Shown: piece after piece, positions 32,418 through 41,777 of the stretch | Layout of the letters: each line of letters opens with the position of its first letter | Position numbering within the stretch: position 1 is the stretch's first letter | Made by a program: the position numbers and the translations under genes | The notes under the pieces: generated by a model | The model's input: only the letters and a program-made list of their open reading frames with translations | Database searches by the model: none | Told to the model about the DNA's origin: nothing | Assembly (NCBI GenBank): GCA_963971575.1 | Contig: OZ020616.1 | Span: forward strand, 54,295,201-54,359,200 | Direction of reading: 5' to 3' | From: Liopterus haemorrhoidalis | Taxonomy: Eukaryota; Arthropoda; Insecta; Coleoptera; Dytiscidae | Length of the DNA stretch: 64,000 bases

Positions 32418-32573
32418 AAGTGTTTTGTAAATATTTTAAATTTACCAAGATAAATCGTATTCTTGGTAAATCTGGTAGTCATTTATTTTTCCAGTACATG
32501 GAGTAAAGTTGTCGAAAATAATGAAAAATATTTCAAATTGTAAAATGTCATTTATCTGTAACTATACTTTTAA

Positions 32574-33363
32574 CCCTTATAGGACTATCGGTTTATATAT
32601 GAACCGCGGTTTGTATACTCTACTAGCCGAGCGGTTTATATATGAACCGCGGTTTGTATATTCTGCTAGCTGAGCGGTTTATATATGAACCACTGTTTTT
32701 GTTCTTTCTTTCTAAGCGCTAGCGTCATTAGTAGAGAACGGATATTTCATTTTAGAAAATAAAGTTTAATCTTGAGCCATAGGCGTAGATATTAAAAGTA
32801 GAACTTTATCTTCTAATTGGGCAGTTTTATATTGTAACTTGACGGGACAGCTTGTTATAGTTTCTAAAACCATGTAAAATTTGCATCGTTTTTATTGAAT
32901 ACCCTTATAATGGAAAACAGGCGAGAAAATGAATTTGAAGAAGTGATAGCAGAAGATGATTCAGACGAAGAGTTGGATGAAGAAATTGGTTCCATATTAT
33001 CGATTCCACAAGAGGAAAGTGAAAAAGAAGAAGTGGAGGTCCAGTTTCGGCCTAGAAGACCGGGAGATTCTGGCAATATTTTAGATTTTACACCACCACG
33101 TACTGGAATAAACCAAACAGCGACCCCTAATATAACTGCCGATTCGTCACCCTTTACCGTTTTTTCACTGTTTTTCGAAGAAGTTTTCTCCATATTATTA
33201 CGAGAAACCAATAGATACGCCCATCAATTTTATGCAAGTAAAGACGAACCAGGCCCTTCAGTTGAACCTCTCTTAATCAAATGCTTGCATTTTATCGCAC
33301 GCGTTCAATTTTAATTCCGGCTGGCAGCGAGTACTAGGTTAATTAAATTTAGTACGTTAAGGG
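32574..33363 (+). mobile_element. piggyBac-like element, internally deleted (790 bp)
   Basis: TTAA flanks both sides (32570-32573 and 33364-33367), and the ends read CCCTTATAGG and, at the right, GTTAAGGG; both are signatures of piggyBac. Just inside the left end, GCGGTTTATATATGAACCGC and two near copies form a palindromic array (32587-32695), probable transposase-binding subterminal repeats. Only the N-terminal part of the transposase remains. Confidence 0.9.
32910..33314 (+). pseudogene. piggyBac transposase N-terminal fragment
   Basis: The frame opens MENRRENEFEEVIAEDDSDE, an acidic N-terminus usual for piggyBac transposases; an ATG 15 bases upstream (32895) is possible but less likely. 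After a linker it reads SPFTVFSLFFEEVFSILLRE and ETNRYAHQF, the first structured block before the catalytic domain. The DDD catalytic domain is missing: the frame ends about 50 bases from the right terminal repeat. The minus-strand ORF opposite is an antisense shadow. Confidence 0.85.
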
Positions 33364-33367
33364 TTAA

Positions 33368-34305
33368 TTTCTTTAATGATGACAGCGAATTAAATTGTTT
33401 GTTAACATCAAGAAACAAACTTTGCCCTATTGACCATCTAAGCTTTAGGTACTTAGTTTTCATTTAATTTAGAATCTTTGAATTTTCCCGAACTTGATTT
33501 AAATCATGAAATCATTGGAAGGAAATTGAATAATTAAGTAGAGTTAAAGATTCTTGTGAGAATAAACAGTTTAAATTTGTCCTGTATATTAAATATGCAT
33601 TTAGAATTACAAGGTAGTTTAGGAAAAGAGCCGTTGAAGATTTTGAAGTAAAGTTTAACTTTTCAACTTTAAACGAAGAAGGAATTCAATCTAAAATAGG
33701 AATAAAGGATGTACAGTCTTTTGTTTTGCATCTCGGGGGAATTTGAGTCGTTCAGTAAATTCACACCATCTGTATCTCTTCCTAAGATATTGAACACTTT
33801 TCATTATTCACTATTAGTTAAAGTTGCTTTTGAAATACTCTGCTTTTTCATTTACATCGATTTCATTATGAACTCAAGCGAATATTTTCAATAGATAAAC
33901 AATTTTATACAGAAAATTTTCTTTAGATATCTCGTGACACAGCACTATCTCTCTTTGCATTCGTTGATGCAACTTCAAACCATTTTCTCAAAAGAGACAA
34001 TGTTTCTTATAAATCTCTTATTTCCTTCCACATTTGTTGTACTAAGAAATGTAAAAAGAAAACATACAATTATAAAACTAAATAACTAAGACATTTATAA
34101 GGCGTAGGAAGTCAATCATCATCAAATGGATAAGCCTGTACTATAGTTTAATTTGTAAACTATACCTAGTTTTGCTACAAAGTTTTTAGCAAAACTCCGC
34201 GAAATGCTTAAAGATATTTTAATTTTAGTTTAGTACGTAATATTTTTAAATAAGAAATGCCAATTCTTTTCCAAAATGGCCACATGCCAATAGAATTACG
34301 AAGTT
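33368..34305. other. No recognisable feature
   Basis: AT-rich unassigned sequence. Confidence 0.5.
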
Positions 34306-34348
34306 GAAGCCGAAATACGTATAGAGTATATTAAACTGATATTTGTGA

Positions 34349-34825
34349 ACAAAAATTTATAAAAAAATACCCTTTCACGGCCAGGTTAGTTTCAAAATAG
34401 GATCAAAATTAAAGAAATCAAATATAACCCCAGCCTTTTATAATAAACATACAATTAAAAATTTACTCGTTAATAATAAATTAGATAAAACTGATTTACA
34501 CAACAAAAGTGGAGTTTATCAAGCATCGTGCCAAGATTGCTCAACAATATATATAGGCCAAACTGGTCGAAAATTTGCTACAAGATTTGGTGAACATTTG
34601 AAAGCCATCCAAAATAACAAAGTAGAACAGTCTAACGTAGCAGAACATATGATTTCCAATAATCATAACCTTTCCGTCAATTACTTCAAAATCCTACACA
34701 TACACAATAAAACCCTTAAACTGAACCTTTTAGAATACCGAGAAATTCACAAAAATATTAACTCTGGAATTTCCTTAATGAATGACCAGATTGACGTTTA
34801 CAACTCACCCCTAATAAATCGGTAA
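34349..34825 (+). pseudogene. Penelope-like GIY-YIG endonuclease domain (5'-truncated)
   Basis: Opening from 34349, in frame with and extending far upstream of the ATG at 34598, the text reads KSNITPAFYNKHTIKNLL, then GVYQASCQDCSTIYIGQTGR and RFGEHLKAIQ. This holds the GIY (as GVY), YIG, arginine and glutamate-histidine elements of the GIY-YIG nuclease, plus the C-x2-C pair typical of Penelope endonucleases. It ends at a normal stop (34823-34825). In a whole element this domain follows the reverse transcriptase and nicks target DNA. No internal stop is present in the remaining 158 codons. Confidence 0.88.
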
Positions 34826-34943
34826 ATAACTTTTTTCCCTTTTTTCCCTTATATGCTAATATGGTTTACACTTGTATTCCCTACCATAATATTTGTTCCC
34901 ACTAAATGTATTTGTTAAAAAATAAGTTTAGTTTGTAATTGAA

Positions 34944-34983
34944 ACTCCTGTTGATGGCGTCACTGCCGAAATACGTATAGAGT
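34944..34983 (+). ncRNA. Hammerhead-ribozyme-like motif 3' of Penelope endonuclease
   Basis: Parts in order: stem I ACTC, core CTGTTGA, stem II GGCG/TGCC with loop TCAC, core GAAA, an eight-base stem III hairpin ATACGTAT, A before the scissile bond, and stem I partner GAGT. It matches the compact type I hammerhead layout reported for Penelope terminal repeats and is the same as the motif at 14928 apart from one core base. The A6 position of the CUGANGA core is T in both. Confidence 0.6.
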
Positions 34984-35040
34984 ATATTAAACTGATATTT
35001 GTGAAACTTACCGAGTGTTTTATTTATTAATCTTATTTTA

Positions 35041-35984
35041 AATATGTTTCACCGAGAATACATGGACTCCTCTGTCAATTATGAATTACGAAGTGTTTCT
35101 ACAAAAAACCCCTGCACTGTTTTTGTCAGGGAACGTTTCAGATTAGCGATTTTAGTGTGTCTCTTCTTATAAGCCTTGTCTAGAAGCACGGACAAAAATT
35201 TGTAGTCTAGGAAGTTGAAATCAGCTACGAGGCTGCTTATCAGCTGTAAAAATATAGTCCAGAACATTGCTTGCAAGCCACTATTTCGCAGCCTTTGCAT
35301 TATAGATTGGCCTTGAATTTTGTTAAAAGCTCTAGTGGTGACCAGCGAAGGAGTTGTTCAGTTCGTTTACTAACAACTTCACACGGTTTTCTCTTCTCAC
35401 GGTTTCAAAAATGTAGAATTTAATGAAAATTGTATTAAACAAGTGTAGAACGTACGTCAACAAATAACTGACTCTCGACAGACTCAATTAAACTTTCTTC
35501 TGTGTTGAAAATGGTGTTGGTTCCAGCTAAACGCAAGTAGTTATTTTAGTGCAATGGTCTGAAACTACTCCTCCTAATTAAAAAAACAGAGTAAAGCATT
35601 TTCTTGTTTAATAGTTTCCTAAGTTTTCTGGTAAATTCCTGTACCTAATAATCACCGCTCTTCTATTATAGGACAGCATTGGTATAAATGACTTTCGGGC
35701 TCATCTCTTCCTGATCTACACTACTGTCCTTTTTCATACTCAACATGTGTTTAATACAATTTGTATAATTATTATTATAATTAAGTGACGGAAGAATTTA
35801 CGTCCTCTGCCCCTATGCGTCGATCTAGGCGTTTGGGAACCTATTATTTTATTTAAGTGAAGAGAAATAAACCTCAAAAGTTCCACAGTATAAAAATATA
35901 AGGCAGAATAAAAGAAAAAGATATAAAGTAAGATGAAAAAATACCTACACTCGATAAGAATAATAGAAAATAAATAATAATATA
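35041..35984. other. No recognisable feature
   Basis: A 73-codon minus ORF at 35079-35300 was examined and not recognised. The rest is AT-rich DNA. Confidence 0.5.
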
Positions 35985-36421
35985 CAGTAATACCCCGTTA
36001 CTCGACTGCCTCTTGGCTCGACGTCTTCGCCACTCGACGTAAATGTCGAGAGTGAGAGTCGACGCGTGATCGAGTACCGATCACGTGATACATATTTTGG
36101 TAAACAAAGCAAAATGAACGCATGGCCAGCAGTTCGCGCCTAGATATCTTGACGACAACAACTCAGATTTAGTGCAGCTATAAACTTTTTGTTTTTTGCT
36201 AAAATAAGTGATTTATATTTATAATTATGGATCCAAAGGATAGAAATGCAAGCATAGCTAAAAGGAAAACATATACAAATATGTATTTCCTTATATTTAT
36301 ATGTATATATGTACATATGATTCCCTTTATTTCTTATGGAGAAATTCGACTCGCCACTCGACGTAATCGCTGCTCGACGCTTTTTCAGAACGAATTAACG
36401 TCGAGTGGTGGGGTATTACTT
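35985..36421 (+). mobile_element. pogo/Tigger-like element, deleted to 437 bp
   Basis: CAGTAATACCCCGTTACTCG on the left pairs with AAGTAATACCCCACCACTCG (reverse complement of the right), and TA flanks both (35983-35984, 36422-36423). The outermost G of the right end is mutated to T. ACTCGAC motifs recur in the subterminal regions. It retains only the start of a transposase frame. Confidence 0.85.
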
Positions 36422-36424
36422 TAA
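36227..36424 (+). pseudogene. Possible pogo-like transposase start
   Basis: The frame begins MDPKDRNASIAKRKT, a basic N-terminus like that preceding the CENP-B/psq-type helix-turn-helix of Tigger transposases, then runs into AT-rich text and the right terminal repeat. The rest of the protein is deleted. Support is its position inside a pogo element more than the sequence itself. Confidence 0.45.
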
Positions 36425-37900
36425 TATCAAACTGATTTCTTGGCAAATAGTGAATTAAAAATGTATAACTCTAAAAGGGTCTATAGTTTAATCATATATC
36501 TAAATAAATGCGTCTCATTTTTAAACTGATATTTCACGATTAATTTAACTATCTCTGTGGTGAAAAGTACTTTTTATGGTTTATGGTTGTCAACATATTG
36601 ATTACTGTAAAGCATTAAGCCATGAAATTTATAAACTTCTCTCCATCCATTTTTTTTAGCTATTTCCTCACAAAATGAAATTATAAAATATTACGAGCAG
36701 TTAATTTTACAGTAAATAAAATTCAGCTTAATATCAAATATGTCAATAGATTTGAATTTACGTGGTTTTTACTTAATCTATAAAAATCATACATCCAGAA
36801 TCACAATACCATAGAAATTTATGAGAGATAAAACACTCGCGGCTTTACGATTCTTCGTTCATTCTGTTCAACACATAAAATTTGTCAATATTCTTTCAGT
36901 TTCAAGTAAAATCTTTTGTATCATCAAATATAGGCGCAGTAGCAACTACCAAATTAATTATTCATTTTCGGATAAAAAGAGCAAAGACAGCAGAAAAAAA
37001 AGGCAGAGTAAATTCAGGAAATACCCAATTGATTCTTAACAGCTCTCTTACTGCTATCTTAATTAACTGCTCTTTCCAGGCATGTTTTGACTATTCTCGA
37101 ACAGTTCGCGAATCACTGACGAACTAGATGTGTACAAGATCGCAAGCAGCTCGAGTTTTTATCGTTGTTTTGGTGTAGTTCGCCATATGTGCGGTGACAT
37201 CAAAGAAATAGTACGCGAACACTTGGCAAGCCGCACCTGAAGTGTGGACGTGTTTATTTTGCACTTTAGTTGTGTGAATATTGTGGTAGTGTTAATTTCA
37301 AGCGTTTTCATAACTCTGATATAAAAATGAATTAGAGTGAAAACCAAATTGTTAACTTAATAAAACAATACCATAAAAAATTAAATCTATTATAACAGTA
37401 ATACGATTAAAATTATTGAAGAAGCTACTGTCCTCCATTTTCCGATTTCTGAACAAACTTATTACCCACAATCAGCACTCTTCTTGGATTGTTGGCCGCC
37501 AGATCCAGAAAAACAATAGCGCTACCCTTATTAATTAAATATTATTTAAATAATAATTTGATATGCAATGTTTACTTTTATATTTGTATACACAAAGTTT
37601 TAATTTTTTAGCATACTAAATATATATTTTCTAATTTTTATTTTCATAAAATAAAATAAAGATCCTTAAAAATAAACTGTTTTATTTAATATGAATATTT
37701 TATTTCATATATAAATACAAAACTATTAATACATAACAAAGACAAATTTTAGTGTTAAATATATTGAAAGTGAAATAAATTAAATAAGGGTACCATAAGT
37801 ATATATAATAATATTAAAATTTAGTTCAGAATTGAATAAAACTTAAAATGATGAAAATTATTGTTTTCACGATTATATAGATATACGTTCATTACAGGCA
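36424..37900. other. No recognisable feature
   Basis: Short overlapping ORFs at 36821-37127 have no recognised relative. The patch 37080-37260 is more GC-balanced but unassigned. Confidence 0.5.
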
Positions 37901-37940
37901 TGTCAGTAATTAGTAACTGTAGCGCATTACACACCGCTGA

Positions 37941-37972
37941 CCTGTAACGTAATGAGCTTATTACGTAACAGG
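37941..37972. repeat. Palindrome with ~13-bp arms
   Basis: CCTGTAACGTAAT and ATTACGTAACAGG face each other around a six-base spacer with one mismatch. It precedes a tandem duplication and could form a cruciform. Confidence 0.7.
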
Positions 37973-38018
37973 TTGAGCTCATTACATAGCAGGTTCAAAC
38001 AGCAATGACCGACTGTTG

Positions 38019-38325
38019 CTTGGTAATGTAATAAATAGGTTGAAAACTTATGTCAAATTATTGTTAGTTTGTAAAGAAAACCGGATTAAAATTAAATAAT
38101 ATAGTTAAAGTTGTCATATCTTGCAAATACATCCTTTAATAGAGTTGGTCTTGGTCACTCAGTTAATCAGCTGACGCAAGTATTGTTATTTTAACTGAAT
38201 TAACATTCCGTATGACACGTACATGACCGTTGTTATGCAACGTAATAAATAGTTTGAAAGCAACTGTCAAATTATTGTTAGTTTTTAAAGGGAACTTAAT
38301 AAAAATTAAATAAATAATAAAGTAA
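38019..38325. repeat. Direct duplication, period ~214 bp
   Basis: GTAATAAATAG-TTGAAA, TGTCAAATTATTGTTAGTTT and AAAATTAAATAATA recur at 38028-38102 and 38242-38320. Identity is roughly 80-85%. No coding content. Confidence 0.7.
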
Positions 38326-38348
38326 TAGTCGTGGAAAAAATATAGAGT

Positions 38349-38459
38349 AAAACTTGCATGGAATAGTCATTTCTCACTTGTATGTTTTGCGCTACTCGCC
38401 TGCGGCTCGTGGCGTAACTTTCATACTCGTGAGAAATGACCATCGTTCCATGCTAGTTG
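38349..38459. repeat. Imperfect inverted repeat, ~40-bp arms
   Basis: GCATGGAATAGTCATTTCTC on the left pairs with GAGAAATGACCATCGTTCCA on the right, extended by CTTGTATG/CATACTCG text, around a GC-rich loop (CTCGCCTGCGGCTCG). Confidence 0.7.
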
Positions 38460-38894
38460 CACAATATAGTATTTCTTGCTTTTATTAAAGCAAATTCACT
38501 AACTATTTTTGACAAATCCAAATTCTAGAACTCTTTGTCTAGAATACCTTTCTCGACTGACAATAATAGTAGATTAGTTAGTTTTTCCTGTGATATCGAC
38601 GCTCTGAGGTAACTATTGATTAATATTTATTTAGAAAAAAATGTCCCCAAATGCTCATCCAATTGAAAAAATATAAGTTTTTTTTTCTTTCTTATTTTTA
38701 AATCATTTTTGTCATATACGTTTTTGTTATTAATAAGTGAGACATTTCGAAAAGAAATGTAGAACAGCCATTACAAAGATTACATATAAAATAAAACTGA
38801 TGGATTTCTTGGTTTCGAAAGTTAATAACCTTTAAAAAGATTGATTATTATTTTTGTAAGTCAAAATTTTACATATAATAAATGGTCTCTAGCA

Positions 38895-39152
38895 CAGCGT
38901 TTCCCAAATTGTGTGCCGCGATGCCTTGGGGCGCCACGAAGAGCCAGGACCTTTTTTTGTGTGTGATCACTTTGTAGTTTAGAAGTGAGGACCTTTTTTT
39001 TGTCATAATTGTACGATAGAAGTGAGGACTTTTTTTTGTCATTACTTTGTAGCTTAGAAGTGAGGACCTTTTTTTATTTATTGACTGTGGTGCCTCGGGA
39101 TAATTTTAATACATTAAGGGCGCCCGGAACCGAAAATGTTTGGGAACCACTG
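38895..39152. mobile_element. hAT-type MITE with exact 8-bp target duplication
   Basis: Ends CAGCGTTTCCCAAATTGTG and, reverse-complemented, CAGTGGTTCCCAAACATT are classic hAT termini. CTCTAGCA is present at both 38887-38894 and 39153-39160. The interior holds three tandem copies of a GTAGTTTAGAAGTGAGGACC-TTTTTT motif, the same motif as in the hAT MITE at 10731. Length 258 bp, no coding capacity. Confidence 0.93.
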
Positions 39153-39160
39153 CTCTAGCA

Positions 39161-40257
39161 CCTGCGTTCGGCCAGTCAGGTGCGGGAACACCTTCGGCAC
39201 CCCCTGCCAAGAAGGCCCTGTCCACCACCTACTAATAATATGCCTTTTCTGTCTTTTTGCGATCGTTTTTGTAATCATGGAACTAGCACCTGCAATTACA
39301 ATGTTATCCTTTTCACTCGATGTCATCAAAATTTTGCTACATCATTTCCAAATGACGAACTAAGCAAACTTATCTCAAAACACATGGCGAACATGACTTC
39401 ATTATTCACAACATTGGTGCGGACGATGAGTTCGATAACTGTTCGTGAACAATTGATTTTGTTCTGTACGCACGTTGAGAGGGCAAGGATATTTGTGACA
39501 TCCAAAAATTTAACCAGTGTTCAAAGTTATAGAGTGATCTATAGAATATTCGTTTAAATGCAATTTTGGATACATTTCTCTCATATGAATAAGCTAAGAA
39601 TAAAATTGTTATCTCCAAAAAAATCCTGATGCTTTATTATATTTTCCACGATGCTCCCCGAACGTGACCGAATGTTATCTTCGTAACATAACTTAACCAC
39701 ATATCAAGCAAACATGTTCCGTTTTACATAAATTCTAGATGAATAAAAATAATAAAAAATAACAGAACGATATATTTAAAAAAAAAAGAAATAAAAAGAG
39801 CCTGAATTTCATGTACCAGTGATAGATGAGTTCCGCTTACGTATATTTCGTTTACATTTTCCAATATGTATTTACACTGAGGGTGTTTGCAAAAGAGTCG
39901 CATCTCGGCAGTAACTAGCATACAACTGCAAATATTTAGCTCTGATTTCTAAAGCTTTTCAGGGAAATTCTGATAATAATAAAGATATCTGAGTATGCAA
40001 AACGAATAAGAAAAATTTCGTTTATCATTTCTGGAGCATTTTTAGTATATAGTTGAAATGGCAAACAAGAAAAATTTAATATTTTTTCGTTGTCTAGATT
40101 TCACAGAAAAGAGCTGACAGAAGATCTAAAAATTACTGGTATTTTCTTTATCAATACTCACCATATACAGTTGATGTCACCATATTTATTAGGAAACTAG
40201 GTTATAACCCGTCAACAATGACGGATTTATAATATAAAAATGTCAATTGTTTGTATC
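39161..40257. other. No recognisable gene
   Basis: The ORF at 39180-39557 (125 codons) and its overlaps were examined and not recognised; codon content looks random. Confidence 0.45.
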
Positions 40258-40355
40258 GAATCACGGGACAGGATATCACCAGTTAGCCAGTCACGGGAGA
40301 GGGTGTCACCTGTCAGCCAATCAAGAGACAGGGTGTCCCCAGTCAGCCAATCACG
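40258..40355. repeat. Short tandem repeat, ~3 units of 30 bp
   Basis: TCACGGGACAGGATATCACC, TCACGGGAGAGGGTGTCACC and TCAAGAGACAGGGTGTCCCC each continue to AGTCAGCCA. One more partial unit of this kind appears on the far side of the neighbouring satellite at 41296-41335. Confidence 0.8.
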
Positions 40356-40432
40356 AGAATCTTAGGAAAAAATTACGTCACAATGTTACCGACAATACTT
40401 ACAGACACTTGCTAATTATATATGTCTGATAC

Positions 40433-41290
40433 TCAGAAAATAAATCTGCAAAATATTGTTCATATCGGTCAAAGGATATAGCAGTGTCTAGAGTTTCTTG
40501 TTTATGCCTACGAAACCCTAGACATTTCTGTATGTAATTATGTTCGTAGATTCTTAGAAAATAAATCTGCAAAATATTGTTCCTATCGGTCAAAAAATAT
40601 AGCAGTGTCTAGAGTTTCTTATTTATGCCTACAAAACCCTAGACATTTCTGTAAATAATTATATTTTTTGATTTGTATAAAATAAATCTGAAAATTATTG
40701 TTCATATCGGTCAAAGGATATAGCAGTGTCTAGAGTTTCTTGTTTAGGCCTGCAACACCCTATACATTTCTGTATGTAATTATATTCGTAGATTCTTAGA
40801 GGATAAATCTGCAAAATATCGGTCTAAAGATATAGCAGTGCCTAGAGTTTTTTATTTATGCCTACGAAATCCTAGACATTTCTATACGTTATTTTATCCG
40901 CAGATTCTTAGGAAATAAATCTGCAAAATATTTTCATATCGATCATAGGATATAGAAGTGTGTAGAGTTTCTTGTTTATGCCAACGAAACCCTAGACATT
41001 TTTATTTGTTATTTTATCCGCAGATTTTTAGAAAATAAATCTGCAACATATTTTTCATATCGATCATATGACATAGGAGTGTCTAGAGTTTCTTGTTTAT
41101 GCCTACGAAACACTAGACATTTCTATATGTTATTTTATCCGCAGATTTTTAGAAAATAAATCTGTAAAATATTTTTCAATTCGATCATAGGATATAGGAG
41201 TGTCTAGAGTTTCTTGTTTATGCCTACGAAACCCTAGACATTTCTATATGTTATTTTATTCGAAGTTTCTTAGAGAATAAATCTGCAAAT
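40433..41290. repeat. Satellite array, ~7 units of 120 bp, each with an 11-bp hairpin
   Basis: The anchor AAATAAATCTGC recurs near 40438, 40558, 40680, 40801, 40914, 41033, 41154 and 41275. Each unit contains TCTAGAGTTTC, a loop with TTGTTTATGCCTAC, and GAAACCCTAGA, an inverted repeat able to form an 11-bp stem with one mismatch. Units differ by about 5-15%. The array is bounded by two copies of a ~100-bp flank (about 40335-40430 and 41325-41412). Confidence 0.88.
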
Positions 41291-41324
41291 TACTTGTCAA
41301 TCAAGAGACAGGATGTCCCCAGTT

Positions 41325-41412
41325 ATAGCCAGCTGTAGCCAATCACGAGAACCTTAGGAAATTATGACGTCAATGATCCAAATTTCATACAGACACTTGC
41401 TAGTTATATATG
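41325..41412. repeat. Right flank duplicate of the satellite array
   Basis: AGCCAATCACGAGAACCTTAG, ATGACGTCA and ACAGACACTTGCTAGTTATA repeat the left flank at 40345-40420 in direct orientation (AGCCAATCACGAGAATCTTA, TTACGTCA, ACAGACACTTGCTAATTATA). Confidence 0.8.
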
Positions 41413-41522
41413 TACGATTCTGTGCATACTGCAAATAAATTCATAAATTGCATCCCCAAAAGCGACCAGGGCAAATTTATTAAAAAATAAAATTGTTTAA
41501 AACCAAAAATTATTTTACAAAG

Positions 41523-41777
41523 ACCCGGTTTTTCCACCTTCAGATAAAGTTCCAGGTAACTATCTGACAGATAAGGTTATTTGTAACTTCATCTTCTGAG
41601 TAAATGTCATCCCTTCTTTCTATACAAATGTATCTATCGGATAGTTATCTAACGTATAATGTATGACGTATTGGATTCACTGACTGGTATTGACATTTAT
41701 TCAGCAGATGAAGTTACAAATAACCTTATCTGTCAGATAGTTACCTGGAACTTTATCTGAAGGTGGAAAGACCGGGC
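41523..41777. mobile_element. MITE with ~85-bp inverted repeats
   Basis: From CCCGGTTTTTCCACCTTCAG on the left and its near-exact inverse ending GGTGGAAAGACCGGG on the right, the arms run about 85 bases each to TAAATGTCA/TGACATTTA. The middle is only about 80 bases. GGCCCGG-type ends recall PIF/Harbinger, but a TWA target duplication was not seen, so that assignment is a guess. Confidence 0.8.

Larger units (their letters stand above)
34306..35040 (+). mobile_element. Penelope-like element fragment with flanking terminal repeats
   Basis: A coding fragment of the GIY-YIG endonuclease is bracketed by direct repeats: GCCGAAATACGTATAGAGTA...ACTGATATTTGTGAA at 34306-34348 and again at 34966-35005. 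Such terminal repeats are usual for Penelope-like retroelements, which often insert as tandem or 5'-truncated copies. The upstream repeat is itself truncated. The reverse transcriptase is missing. Confidence 0.8.

Noticed and set aside
35079..35300. 73-codon minus ORF near the Penelope fragment
   Set aside because: I compared it with reverse transcriptase and endonuclease motifs and found none; position alone is not enough.
36821..37127. Overlapping lysine-rich ORFs
   Set aside because: Two frames overlap over the same AT-rich DNA; lysine richness follows from poly-A text.
39180..39557. 125-codon ORF
   Set aside because: No recognisable family, overlapped by other random ORFs in both strands, no conserved-looking motif or context.
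40258..41412. CRISPR-like regular repeats
   Set aside because: The 120-bp units are contiguous tandem copies with no unique spacers, there are no cas genes, and the window is eukaryotic.
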